From Aureococcus anophagefferens (taxonomy: Eukaryota; Sar; Pelagophyceae; Pelagomonadales; Pelagomonadaceae): a stretch of DNA of 64,000 nucleotides. The stretch's first letter is position 1. Every line of letters begins with the position of its first letter. The position numbers and the translations under genes were made by a program. The stretch is from assembly GCF_000186865.1 (NCBI RefSeq), contig NW_008705612.1, forward strand, positions 17,019-81,018. Reading direction: 5' to 3'. A model generated the notes under the pieces. That model made no database searches and had not been told where the DNA came from. It worked only from the letters and a program-made list of their open reading frames with translations. Positions 45,660 through 60,600 of this stretch are shown here, piece after piece.

Positions 45660-48600
45660 GGGGATACGGGGAGGATACAGCGTACTCGCCAGCTGCGTTT
45701 GGCACCCGGCGGCCATACTTGCCGCGCCCCGCCCTCCTTATCCCTCAGCATGCTCCAAACCACGACGCAGGCACGCGGTGGCATCTCGCTGTTTCGGGTA
45801 TCCTCGAATTTCGAGTCCATCAGCGCGTGTGCGATCGTCCCGCTGAGTCCAAACGCGTTGATGCGCCCCTGAATAACTGCTATGCTAGGATGTCGCTGCT
45901 GTATCATATGGCAAGTTTCCACAGAAATACACGGGAATGCCGCAGTCAAGGGCAAAATGTGACGATTGGTGCATTGAACCTCGGGATTTGGCCCAATTCT
46001 TGCCCTGATCATCGTTTCGATCAGTGAGGCGATCCCTGCTCCCGCTGATGCGATTCCCAGGTGACCAAGAGTCGCTTTGAGAGATGAACACTACAACGTA
46101 GCATTGTGCGCTTGGCGCCAGACACTGCTGACTGCGCCAATTTCGATTACATCTCCTAGCGGTGATCCCGCGCTGTGCGCCTCAAGCGGAACTGTCAATC
46201 CTTGAATTTCGTGCTTCGATTCTACACATCAAATCAGATTTTCCAGTGACCTGCCGTTTGGCGCCGTTAGGCTTGTGCGGAGCCCATCGCTAAGTGCTGC
46301 CGTTGATGCAACTTGCAGCGTGCACCCCAAGGCGTCTGGTATTAAAGCATACGCCACGCAGCTTTCGCCTCAGACATAGCCATCTGCCCGGGCATCAAAC
46401 GAGTGGCAGCGCCCAACAGCTGACATTGCCCCTGAACACGTAGGCTACGAGGCTGATACGAGCACTCCACAGCAGAGAACCAAGCCTGGAGTTTGGGTTA
46501 TTCAAATGAGGTGGATGCCTACAAGCTGAGTCGAACAGGCTGTGTCCAATGTGACACACAAGCCGGTGAGGCCAAAGGTCCAAGAGATGATCGCACAACC
46601 CTAGTTTGCGATCTATCCCTGAATCCCAACATACACCGCCGATTCCAGGTGCCTAGAGTCGACTTCCAAACATAATTATGCGCAATGTAACAAGAGATTC
46701 TCAAGCGGACGCGCATTCCTCCATTCTGGGCAGCTGTCACTCATCGTGGGTGATGACAGAAACGAACCATAGATACTCTCTGCGCTCCTAGTATGACATC
46801 AAAATAGAGGAATCAGGGTTGGGGTCTTGATTCTAGAGATGACATGCCTAGTCAGACAACTGCTGCCCCGCACGAGACCAGGCAACTCAAGGCAAGAGCG
46901 GCTGATGAAGAGCGATGGCTGTCTTTCGGCCACTCGGGACGGATGTTCACGTGCGAAGAATTTTTGGGATTCGCAAGGGGGCTGTATTACTTGGCCGGTT
47001 GTCAAAATCCAGGCCAAAATGGCCTCGAGTGTAGGGTAATCGAAGAGCAACGTTGAGGGAAGCTCAATACAGCATCACTCTGAAATCAATTGGACAAACT
47101 ACACGCCAGATAACGAATCCAGACCAGCGGTTTGAAGGGGGCGATCAGCGGCTACAGTAGTACCAAGGAGCTCTAAGATCGACATGTCGAGAATCTTGAC
47201 GATCGAGTGAGGCTCATAGCATAGAGATTTATAGTCAACGAGAATCATTCCCAAGTAATCACTCACCGCAGCTAGCGTTGGATATTCGAAGAGTATACTT
47301 GAGGGAAGTTCCGTGTTGAGCCGTTCGGAGATGGCTTAAAGGTATTAGGCGCCTGCCAAGGAATCTAAACCAGCATCTGTGAGCGACTCGTCCCAATCAG
47401 GATCAGTTCCAATGAGCTCTCGCGCTGACAGAACGATGATACGGTGAATTTCCGAAAAAGCATTCTTATCGACCTTGCACCCTTGCATATGCGTATGACC
47501 CACATGCTGCTTACTCATGTGCGCGTCCGTAGCATTCGCAACCCAATAATTCAATCGAGAAACGACCGGGTCGGTGCCCAGACTTGCAATATTTCCGATT
47601 TGGAGACCACTATCAACCCATTCCGGCGCCAGAGCGTCGACAATTGTACCAAATTAAGATTTAAGTCGGGTCTTTTGATTTGATCGATGCCGTGCCTCGC
47701 AAAGATCGACCAGCGCCGACCATTCTCGACGATTCTCTGAGAGGAATTGGTTGGGCAGGAATCGGCGATGATAGTTCAAGCTTCGATCGATCACACGCTA
47801 ATAGGCGGCAGCCGCATACGCAGCGTTTTTGGTCATAAAATGAGCTTGCTCTTGAAATGCTGCGGATGCTGGAAAATCTATGACGTCCACTGCCATCCCT
47901 TCGGAGTCAAGACAATCTCGGCTTTCGAAAAACTTCATCAGCATGAGTATGTTGAGCGCTGCCGCTTCCAAGTAGCTCGACCCGCTTGGGCTTTGGAATC
48001 CGCCGGCATTGTCTAGAATTGCCTCGGCCTAATATGCAAGGTTAAGACGCACGATATTATTTGAGTATATCAAATTCTATCCGAGAACTGCTCACACCCT
48101 TTCATTTTTCCAATACCCTGTACATTTGACGACCATATCACAAGAAATTGCTTCCCCACCTGATGTTCATATCTCTGATTCACCTATTTGCTGGACTTCA
48201 CCGAGCGTCGTGGAAAGAAGGCCGTAGTAGTGAGCCACAAGCCATATGTCTGATACCGAGACGGTGTGTCCGTGTGGCGACATCCGCCCTTCCAACCAGC
48301 ACTCTGGCTTGGTAACACAACAGTGTTCAAAAGCAGAATTCCATGCAGCAAAAATGTGCTGCGACCCTGCTTTTGCATGAGAAAACTCCAAATCGTAAGG
48401 CCGGACAAAATTAAGATAGTCAACAATCAATGGGCAGACGGCGCCTCATCGTCGTTGCACAACTGCCACACGGCTGGCGCCACGTTCAAACGCAGTGCGC
48501 ACATTTTCGGCCGCGAATGCACCTGCACCAACAATCAACACATTGGCAAAACTGAGTTCGACATGTGTGATCTCATTTTCCACCCCGTAACAACAGGTGC

Positions 48601-51600
48601 CTTGAAAGCGATGTTCATCGGCAAACTGCAGATGGCGAAGTGCTCCGAGTCGTCGGTTTATGCCAAACAATGATACTTGGGTAGCGAGTATACGCTTCTA
48701 TTCAGGACAAATTCCATGAAAAATTGCATGAGCATTTACGTGGGTGCGTATCCCAAGCACCAGCGCACCAAACTTGATTCGGTGCTACAAATATAAAGAG
48801 GCTACAAAGTTGACGTCGTCTATGATCTAATATGTGGGTGTGTGATCGAAATTAATCATGGATCCCTGATCCGTGATACGATATGCTGCCTCAGAAGTAT
48901 TTACGCGCGATGATATGTTGGCTTGAGAATGCCAAACGCCACCCACACTCGAACCCCGCTCGAGTAGCAGGCATTAGTGACCATCAGAGAGGACTTTTCT
49001 CGCAAGTAACAGGCCGGAGAATCCTGCTCCTGTAATGGCGAAGGAACAAATTGCACTGGGCCTGGTCAAGGGCCTAATGTTTCAAGTTCATTGCTTCCCG
49101 ATGTATCGATAAATTGTATCAAGCATCTCTCTTGCCGTCCCATTACAGACCTCTGCACACTATGGAGGCCTTGCACAGGTGTGTTTGTATACAAAATTGT
49201 GACGAGGGGCACTTGGGCTTGATGACGTCCACGCTTCGACGTGAGCAACAAGTCGCGCACCCGGTTCACCAATTCCGATGGAGATGTTTATAGTATCCGC
49301 GTGCTTGCTGAGTTCCTGAAAAATTGAGTTGGGAGTGATAGCTGAGGCTGCGGCCAAGATCTCAATTTGTGGTTCAACACGAAGCTCGCCGAGTAAAGCG
49401 CCGGCGTCAGTTGCATCACCACCAAAAACTATCACTTTAGCCAGAGCACGGGTAGATCACGCCCTCACAGAAGTAAAGAATGAATCACGCGGATTCTCTC
49501 TCCCCAAACCAAAATGTGATGATGGACGAATCGAGCACTTCAGACAGGCAACAAGGCGCAAATTCAAGCAAAAATCCGAGGCAGCTGTCGACTGCTGGCG
49601 GTACCTGGAGGTCATCCTGGCAAGCTGGGGGGGCTCCTCTTCAGGGCCATCTAAAGATTAGAATGCCCCGTGCGCAATCGTCCCGCTAAAGCCAAACGAA
49701 CTCAGCCGACCCGGGCTAACTTGGGCTCTTGCCCTTAATACCAACTCAGCAGGCATTTGAAACGACGATGATTGCGTGATCGAAGACAGGTGCACGTTCA
49801 GCCTTTTCAATAACGTATATCGATAATCAACGAGGACAAGGTAGAAACCGGTTAAGTTACGCGTTAACCGCAATCACCCACGCGATAAGAGGCATGAGGA
49901 TTAGAGAAACGAGGCCTGCCGCGGCTGCAGATGGTTCCAGGTGGCCGCTGTTTGACTTTAAGGACGCGCAGCTAACTGAGCGCGAATTTGAGTTCAAGGC
50001 GCCAACGGCAGCGCCAACCTAAAATTTGAATTAAATGGCACACAAATATCTATTCAAAGGGTACCTCGATCGGATCGCCGAGTGCCGTCCCCGTGCCATG
50101 GGCTTCAAGTGCACATCCTCAACCCTTATCTCCCACGGCTTTGATCAGCCGCCGTTGCGACGACCCATTGGGCGCCGTTAAGCTCGCACTCGGGCCATCT
50201 TACTGCACCGCAGTCCCCAGAATATCAACGGCTTCGGAAGCATCTCCGGACGCAAGCAAGAAAGCAGCGCATCCCTCGCCGCGGCAGTAGCCATCGGCGC
50301 GGCGGTCGAACGAGTGGCATCAACCCAGGGCTGAGAGCATGCCCGCCTCAGAAAAAGCGACAAAAACCATCATTTCCAGAAGTCCCTCTCCGCAGGCGCA
50401 GGCGCGTTTGCATTCGGCAAACTGCATTGCACTGGTGGCAACATGGAGTGCGATGAGGGATGCTGAACATGCAGTATCAATAGGAAAACATGGGCCGGTA
50501 AGACCGAGTGTGTATGAGATGCGGCCAGAAGCGACGGCCATCGCGTTGGATGTCCCGGCGTACACGCTCACCCTGTTTTGAGATTTACTGTTTTGTTAAT
50601 TACCTGCATTCTACGGTGCAAGGGATCCTGAAATACCAAGGTAAACCCCAACATGAGATTCAAAAAGATGAGCCCTACAATCTGTTGATTCCATGTCTGA
50701 AAATACGACATAGCAAATTTCTAAAAGAATCAGCTGCTGTGGATCAATGGCAGAAACCTCTGCAAAAGACATTCCCCACGCAACACGTTCCAGGTTAAGT
50801 TCCCCAAGAAAAAAGTTCCCATAAGCCACAGAAACAGCAGACATGATTGGTATGCTCCATCACGACGGGGGTGTTGTCGCAGCTAGTTGCTTGACGACGA
50901 AGCGCCGGAGCTAGTCATCTCACCTGACGCTGCTGGGTAGCACAAATTTTAGGTTAGACAGGAAGACAGCAAGAAGTTTGCCACCCTCTAAAAAAATACC
51001 TTGCTGAGGAGATCAATTTACACCTGAGCAGGTGCGCACCAAGACCTCATCTATCCCTGAGTTCAGGTTGCTTGTTTTGCCATGGGACTGCTAAAAAGAA
51101 AGCGGTGAGGTCGCGACCATGGAGCAACACAACTACGCATAGCCAGCAGAAGAAGACAGAAGCTATGATTGAATCAACAAGAAGGATGAGGATAGGCATG
51201 AGTCTGCCAGCGCAACGCTTTCCTGCGCATTTGCAGTGTGGTACTCCTACTACATTTCAGATCAACACTTCAGGATAGAGTATGTTCAACAATGATTATC
51301 AAGGAGTAGTCAGGCCATCTCCTCGGCAGTGTTCAGCAAGACTGAATCATCCACAACAATGGAAGCCACTAAACTTATCGAACCGGCTTCTATCGAATCA
51401 GGAATCCAGCCATCTGTGAGCATCCGAGTTGCCGCCTATTGGCCCACAATCCGGGAAACGTGCACGGAAGAACAGCCTTCTGGCGACACTCACCAGCGAG
51501 AAAATGGCAAAGAGTATTTTGCGTGGCGCGAGGAGACTGCGCTGTCGCAAAGGGTGGCCTGAGTCACACCTCCGCCAAATGCGGAGCCGTTCACGGCAGC

Positions 51601-54600
51601 GACGATTGGTTTGCTCAAGTTGAGAAACGAATCAAACAAGGCCAAGGAGCCAGCTGTCAGAGATCCAAGAAGCTCCATTGGACGTAAAGGACGCAGCATC
51701 TCATCAAATTTTGCAGCAGTACAGAAGTAAGCACCGCGCCCAGTGATAATAACCGCCAGCGTGGATGTATCTGCACTGATCATCGCCAAGAGGGTAATCA
51801 AAGCGCCCGATACCGCAGCATCAAATGCGTTCTTTTCCTTCGGCCGATTATATGAGATGACTATGACGCCATCTACAACTCGAGACACTAAGATAGGTGG
51901 ACTATTGCACTCTTCAGTTCCTTTACTGAGACTAGAAGTTTGAGGAATAGACTGTGTGACACCGGGCGCCAGGGACGGGTGGGCATCATCCAGGTTCAAT
52001 ACCAGGTAGGCAGAAATAGATGACATTGTCGGGTGATCAAAAAGGAGTGTGGCTGAGATCTCGAGGCAAAATTGTTGTGAAAGCTGCTGTACGAGTTCAG
52101 AGGCACCAAGAGAGTCAATGCCTGCTTCCATAAGAGGCGCGTCCGTGCAGACTGCCTAGCCAACTGAGTCTTTGATTATAGAACTCACATGGTTCTGGAT
52201 ACTCCCCTTGCTCCAGAGCATAACTGCAGACGCAGTCGCAGCACTTGATGATTTTGCCCGCGACAAGACAATTGCTGGCCTGGCTGCGCGCTCATCGCAA
52301 GGCTGGCAGAGACTGGAAGTCATGGACAAACCTGCAACGTATTTGCAGATAGAAGCTGTGCTTGGATGATCGAATAGCAATGTTGCAGGTAATTCCATCT
52401 CAAATGCCCCGCCTATGGACTCGACCACTTCAGAAGCTGCGAGAGAGTCAATTCCAGCTTCCATTAGCGGGATGTCTTCTTATATGCTAGTCCCCACGCT
52501 TTGCGCGATCAACAAGTTTATGGTAGATTCGACTGGTTGCGCTTGCGCCTTCGGTTTCGGATTGAACAATGCGATTAGAGGTGTCATGCGCGTGACTTGA
52601 TCGTATTCCCTGGATCACTGTGCGCGTCATGCAGTAGCGCGCGATGCGACATCGATGGACATCAGGGTCGCGCCTGCAGTGACACTGGCTTCACTGTTGA
52701 GAAGTATTTCTTAGATAGAATGATGACCGTGCGAGTCATTTCTTGCCACTGGTATTGCATCAACACTGGCTCCAGCGCAAGCAGTAGCGCTCGCGAGCAA
52801 CCGAGCTGCTTGAGAATCCAAGGAAACGTTGTCTACAAGACCCAGCGCCATAGCATGCCAAGAGTCTATGAGTATGCCATCGACATACATTCTTGTAGCA
52901 AAATGCCAACCCACGAGCTGAGGAAGGACCGCAGTTGCCATGAGCACGGGGCTCAGACCATACGACGCCACCCCCAACTTGAACACTGCACATGCTGTTG
53001 CCAGACGGTACTCGCTTGCCAGGCCCAACAGCAACCCACCACCGATTGAAGACCCGTGAAGTACTGAGATTGAGTAGATCGACGCGCTTCAAATCTGGTC
53101 CAGAAGATGCCCAGCCCCATGTGTGCCCTGGGCCTTGACCCACCATGTTGAGGACGGAGACGCCGTTTTGTCATAGCGACCGCCAGTGCAGAAGTGGGGA
53201 CCCGCGGCTTGGAGCACCAACGCCCGAGCGCTGCTCGAAGCAAACACTATTCATAGCAAAAATGCTAGCTTCTGCAAGAGACCTGGACTCATGGCATTGA
53301 AAGTATTAAGGTCGTTGAGCTCAAGAGTCACAACGCTAGGATCATTCCACACCAGTATCACCGTCTCAATCGTATCCGACAGATACCACTTCATTGCCCT
53401 CAACATCGTGCCTGTGACCACACTCAAAGCTCGCATTACTCGAGTAGGTGACAGTTCAAGCGACAGTTTATGTTTCAGCTGGGAAGCGTCTCACGTTGAT
53501 ACACAATCTCGCACAACCTCATCGATGACGCACATCTCAGATGTTTCCACACTGTCTGCTTGGGATTGATTTGATGTGTATATGACCTTAACAGCAGAAA
53601 TTATCTGATTGAAAATGTCCCTGAGGGATATCACGGCATTGAGACTCGCGCAGCCTGAGTAGATTATTGCAATTGACGCAGGCTCATCTCTCCCTGGGAT
53701 TGAATTCCACGTGTTGGTCTCCACGACGCATTCGACATGAATACAGATATCTATTCCGCTTTCCCATGTAGGGCTTAAGATTGCCAAAAGGACAGCAAGT
53801 TCTGTTATTCCAAGTGAAGCCAAACGAATTTTAAGGGCCTAGCTTGTTGCGGCAATGATTGCAACATGATCAGGCCACGTGTGATCAATTGTTTGTGGTG
53901 CAACGGAACCAGGCGATCACCCACACTCTGCAATGTGCGCGTCTGCTGACAGAGACCTGATATATGAGTCGGTGACTCACAATGCGATGTTTGTTCCTCT
54001 GACAATACAATCTGCACCCGCGCTGCACATGTGGGCAAGGAAAAGATTGGACCTTGGCGCCCCACAGGATTCCTTCAAGTCGCCAATTATCGGCGTGGCT
54101 GTGAACTAATTGCAAATCGCAAGGTTGCGAAGAAATTCAAACTAAAGCACCACGCCAACAGAACATTGTGAAATGGATTCCATTGCATGCTGCGTTACAG
54201 GCGTGGCTCCCATGACAACTACCCGACCCGAGCTCCAGTACAAGCAGAATCTAGATATATTCCAACTTTTGAGCATGACTGCAGGAAGTATGTTTTGCCG
54301 TCTCTCTGACATGTGGTCCCACGAAAAAAACGTTGTTTTGTGGTGCATCAAAACACTGATGAGGCTCAAGCTCAGGACGCGCACACAGTTAATGTCTTCA
54401 ATCACCGTCGTCTGCGAACAAGCGTTCGTTCTTCTACCAACCAGGCGCATTGAAGCTAGTGTGTTTCGAAGACCGACAGCTTTGATACGTCTCAAGGTCA
54501 ATGCGCAACCCGCTATTCGATCACACGCATCCCTCTCGCTGACGGCGACGGCGCTCACCTGCTGGAAGGAGTGCCTGGGTCAAAGACCTCGGGTGACATT

Positions 54601-57600
54601 CTTCCTCGTAGCAACGCACCAGTCTGCGATTTGGGCCAAGTCTGCATTGATGTTGGTGATGTTACCAAGGGCGACAAGCAGGGGGGGGGGGATGTCCCAG
54701 GTGAAAGTCAACGAGGCCATGCAAGCCGGTTTGATTTGGTAAAACAGCTTGGTATGGTGGAGTCTTCCGCTTAAAATGATAGCTTGGCATGTGATTGAAC
54801 TCGGCAGGTCTCCGAGAGACCCAGCCCAGGTTAGATCCGCGCATTCAAGGGATTGATCATCTCACCAACGCAAAGACATCTCTCGTGGGCTGGTTCTCTG
54901 TACGTTGTATTTGCCGCTACCCTCGAGCGCATGTTGCACACATGCAAAATTCAGCTGTCTGATGCACCCTCCACCTGCGCACCAGATTGGCCTTTGAGCA
55001 CCTTCAATCGCAGATGACTTTCCGGACACACGAAGACGAATTACTCCGAGCGAGTCAGCTAGTGTCGGAGCTAATTTGGGCAGCTTGTGTCCTCCATCGA
55101 AACTAATAATACCAGACTCTGGTCCGAGGATTCCGGCGGTGCGTCCAGCCATGTGCTAAATATCTACAGTATCGTCAGCGCCGACCAAGTGAAAGGAAGG
55201 AATATTGATAGCTACTCCTACGTAGAGTCATGCGTGAGCTGGCGAAGTCAAGGCGCACATGCTTATTAATGTTCAAGGATGGAATCCTGGCTGTAATCGT
55301 GAAGGGAGATCTGCGAGCAGAATGAATGCCAGCGTGGCACCTTCACTCATACCTGCTAACCCATGAATAGAAGCCTGTTGTCTCAAGACTCGCCGGGCGT
55401 GATTCATAGATGCCGTCCAGTCTTCCCGAAGCCCATAGATGTCATCGCCTTTGTCTGTAGCTCGCCGGATGCGAGCGAACATTTCCGATTAACTCGTGCT
55501 TGTCAGAGAATACTGGGTGATCAGCCGCCACGACCGCGACTTGCGCGGCTCATACCCGAATCATGCGCGCAAAAATAGACCGCCAGGTCCAGAGGAGAAG
55601 TCAGCACCTTAATTTGGAGCGCTCACCGTAATCCACTCTACTTCACGACCTCGCATCCATCCCTGGTGATTCAAAGAACTGGCTTGAAATTCCGCGTAGG
55701 TGTCCATGCCGTGGAAATACATGAGCCGAGGTATTGATCAGGAGCCTGGAAAGAATTTCTGACTCGTGTGATACAGCCCCTGATCACACTTCACAAGTGA
55801 CGCGCACGATGGATAAAGATTCAGGATCCGTGATCAACTTCTTGCTGGCACTTATGAATTCTAGAGACGTCGACAGGTGAAGTCGCAACGGTGGCGACAC
55901 CAATGATAATTATAATCGACTCAGAAGTTGATAAAATCTTACATATCTCTGTGCTGTATCTACCACCGAACCATCCATGCCAAGTCACCAGGGTCCACCA
56001 TTGCCTCAAAAGGTCTTTAGGTGTTGCGATCGCCACTTTTAGGTGTGCAGAACCATTGGGTATTTGATCATTGCACCACCGGCTGTCTCTCTGTTTTGAT
56101 TCCAAGATCGACACGTGCCGGATTGTCTTGAACTAACGGCTACGATGACATTCACCCACGATATTGAGATCTCACGCTCGCATGCTAAGCAAATAACAAC
56201 TAATTCACCGTGCAAACAAACGCCCCATGCCCGATTGTCCCACTAAATCCAAACGAGCTCAGCCGACCCGGGCTGGAAAAAACTGTCGCTTGTGGAATTA
56301 GGCAGACAGGCATCTCAAATGACGAAGATTGCGTGATCGAGGAGAGATGGACATTCAACCTTTTCAATGGACAATCAACATTCCAGGTCACTGGAAGTAT
56401 ATACCGACCGGTCTAGCTGCGCGTTCACTGAAATCATGCATGCCTCAAGAGACACGAGGAGAAGAGACACCAAGCCCGCTGCAGCTGCAGATGGCTCAAG
56501 GTGGCCCATGTTCGACTTCAGGGATGCGCATTGTACCAACTTTGAATTCACACACAATGCTCCAATAGCGGCACCTGCCTGAAACAGCCAACTACAGACA
56601 TGCGACTTGTTATTTGAAAAATACCTCGATCGGATCGCCAAGCGCCGTCCCAGTGCCGTGGGCTTCGAGTGCAGAAACTCAACTCTCATCCCTCACGGCT
56701 TCAATCAGCCGTCATTGCGATGACCCGTTCGGCGCCGTCAAGCTCGCACTCGGGCCATCTTACTGTACTGCGGTCCCCAGAACATTCACAGCTTCGGAAA
56801 CTTGTCCAGACGCAAGCAAGAAAGCCCCACAGCCCTCACCGCGGCAGTACCCATCGGCACGGCGGTCAAATGTGTGGCATCAACCCAAGGCAGAGAGCAT
56901 ACCTGCCGCTGAGAATGCAGTAGACACCATCGGTGTGAGCCTTCCAACTCCTGCAGCCGCAGCTTTCGGGCATTCCAGGAGTCGAATGGCTGATATCGCT
57001 AGATGTACGGCCACGAGTGAAGACGAGCATGCCGTGTCGAGTGTCATGCAGGGACCCGTCAAGCCGAGCATGAACGAAACTCGTCCAGATGCTACTGAGA
57101 GAGCCCCAGAAGTCCCCGAGTACACCGTAGGTGCTTCATTCTTGCTAGCTTCCGTCTTCTCCACGCCCCCGCTCCAGAGCACACCCCCGAAGCCCAAAAA
57201 GAATCCGACTGGCATATTTGCGAGCTCCTGGCGGGAGTTTGACTCGCAGAGCGCAGAATAGCTCGTTTCCAATACTACGATCATCTGAGGATTCATCGTT
57301 CAAGACTCTAGCTTCGAGATTCCAAAAGCTGCTGGATCAGAGAGAAACGAAATGAAAGACCCGTATGCTGCCGAGGCGTTGGAGGCGCCTCCTACGATCT
57401 CCCAACGTAATACAGGCACTCTCGAGCTCGTCGCAAGACCAAGCACAACAAGGCGCTCGAATCCCATATCTGTGCTTCGAAAGCCTGGGAGGGCAAATGA
57501 GAATGCCATTGACATGGACGTTGCGATACTCGACTCTTCAGAAACAATCGCCTCGGTCGACGTTCGAGCAACAACCTCAAAAGAGGTCACCATGTGTCCT

Positions 57601-60600
57601 TCAACGACCACATTGGAAATAAAGCCTACCACTGACTCAATTGTCGGATAGTCGAACAGCAGCGTCTGCGGAAGTTCAGTGTTGAGTCGTGCTCTCAGCA
57701 TGCTTGCTAACTCTGTAGCAGCAATGGAGTCCAGTCCAGCAGCCATCAATGGCCTACTACAAACAATAAGCGTGCCAAGCACGTCAACCAGCGACGCCGA
57801 GATTATCTCACCCACCTCTTGAGTATTGAAGCCAGCCATGAAATTTGATGAGACAACCCTGCAACAATTCATGTTTGTATTCGTGTTCTCACACTCAACG
57901 AGCGTTGTTGATGAAACGAATTCAGCTACTGACTTGATAGTAGGATAGTCAAAGAGCAGTGTCTGCGGCAATTCCGTGTTCAATCGCTTTGTGAGAGTGC
58001 TAGCAAACTCTGTTGTTGCGATGGAGTCCAGCCCGGCGGCCACCAGTGGCTTATTTCTGGCGATAGCCGTGCCAAGCATTTCGACCAATAACGCAGAAAT
58101 TATCTCACTCGGAGAGAAAGTATTCGCACCAACAGCAAAACTCGAAGAAAATGTGCTGCTCGAGACTACGTTTGTCTTCGACTCTCACGACGTTTGTTGA
58201 AGAAATCAGGCCCTCAGTTGTAAGTCCTTTGTATTCAGCTAAGCCGTCGTCAATGAGGACACCAAGTGTACAGCACAGGGCAGAACGAACAACTCGCTGG
58301 CAGAGCACAGCTCGTACAGTCCACGGTACGTGTTAACTTGGGGGCTGAGAGGCCGAGAGTATGAACGGCACTGACTCGTTTCAAATCAGGAGTACGGCCG
58401 CATTTAGACCCCACACTGCGAAATACAGAGCATCATTCAAGGCGCAGTCTAAATTTTGTATTAGCGTGAGATCGTCGTCACCATATCATTCTCAATGCCA
58501 AAATTAATTGCCTTGGCTGCGATGGGATTGCGCGTTTTACTAGTCAATGTTGCTACGGACTGGAAAAATGGAGGTCGACTGGTCATTGCGAGTAGCCGCT
58601 TCACTTGAGTCAAAACATGCATGCTCACTGCGAAGCGCTCTCCGTGCCATCCACGATAGAGGGCTTCTAGTGACGTTTGTGCGCAAAGTACAGCAGCATT
58701 GCGACCTGCGTCTTAACAGGCGTGCACACTAGGACCTGGAGCTTGCCGCAGCGTGCATTACTTCCGCCTTGAATGCCTGGTCAGGCCAGGGCTCACACAA
58801 GGGACACCACCTGTCGCGCCTAGTTATTATCATGGCATTCTCCAACATGCTATTTCTGACAAATCAGTGGCGCTTGGACAAGCTCACGCCGACTCGTGTT
58901 CGTGACAAGCACCCCTCATTGAAATCGACACTTCACCCAAGGATTTTTGCAGAAACGTCGCACTCTCTATCTTCCCGTTTCAATTCTTCTAGGGTCTTAT
59001 GTAGCTATGACCAGGATTTGCATCACAGGCTCGTCTTATTACATTAATCGGCTGTAGGGGTGTTGCACAGAGCTCGAGATGCTTGACGTGATTACTGTCG
59101 ACATGACTTCCAACAGCATGTGTCGTGAACATTGACTGACTTCAACTTTCAACAGCATAGGTTCCAGGGGCTTGCTTTTAGTACCGCACAACGCACGGAT
59201 CTAAGCCAGGTGCTGGCAACATGTATGGACGTACAAATCCAAGAATGGCCAGCGCTATCTGGTCAGCTCACTTGGTAGACGCACATGCAATCTCTACGTA
59301 GCCAACGCCAGGGAAAAGGATGCTGTCGCCAACGATGTGATCAGACAACGTTCCAACTGTCTAGGGTGACATGGTACCCTCCGTGACCTGAACAGATGGT
59401 GAAGTTCTTGAAGCCTCACCTAGCCTCATTCCCTGGATGCAACTATTCAAATTCGGTCACTGCGCTCAATAGGAGGACACATTTTTTTTTCTGATGACGG
59501 GCGGCGTTACTGCAGAGCAGGCAAATGCTCCGTGTGCAATGGTCCCAGTTGCACCAAATGAACTCAAGTGACCTGAAGGCGAGAAAAGGAAAACTGAAAC
59601 CGGATTGTGAATGGGAATATCGAACAGCGGCGCTCAAAGCAGCATGATCAAATGCGCATTCAGATGTCTCAATTAGGCGTTTGGAGCAACAGAACCAATG
59701 GAGAAAGGTGAAAACAGTAGTGCGACAACCCCGGCGCCTCCTGCAACGGCCTCGAGATGGCCCATGTTTGCTTTGAGTGAGGAACACAGAACTTGAGTTC
59801 CCGATGCACAAAGCGCGCCAACGGCTGCGCCAACCTCCACGGGATCTCCCAGCGCAGTTCCTGTGCCGTGTGCTTCAAGAGCTTTGCCGGTCCCTTCTTC
59901 ATGGCGCATGGTCTTCTACACTGCATCGAGGAGACGTCGCTGCGTAGATCCATTGGGTGCCGTCAAGCTAGCACTTGGTCCATCGTTATATACTCGCGTT
60001 GCGCAGACCTCACATCTGCCCCCCCCATTCTGCGCCAACCTCAACAAGAGGGAAACACGACCCTCTCCACGACAGTATCCATCCCCCCGATTATCGAAGG
60101 TGTGACATCTTCCACAACCTGAGAGCATGCCCAAAGAGGCAAAGGCGCGTGTGAAAACTGGACCAAGCAGTCCGACGCCAGAGGCAATGGCTTCTGGGCA
60201 TTCGTCGCACTTCAGAGCAGTGGAGGCGAGGTGAACCGCCACGAGCTGCGAGCAGCACGCAGTATCAAGCGAAACACACGGTCCGGTGAGACCTAGTGTA
60301 AATGACACTTGCCCCGAGGCAAAAGAAATCTAAGGCGCTCCAGCCACAGAGGAGTCTCCAGCTGTTGCCCGTTCAACAGGCTGGCCAAGAATTCCGATGA
60401 AAACACCCAGATGATGTTCACAAGTCCCTAGACAGTCTTATAGCACAGAATGTGCCCCTTGGAGGAGCATGATGAACTGCGGCTCCATCAAGTGTGCCTG
60501 GTGGGGGGGTATTCCAAACGTTTGATGCTCCAAACACAGTGGCTAGTAAAAGAATGACCCGTAGCTTGCCGCAAAGTCCCGCGGGTTGAGGGTCCAGCGA

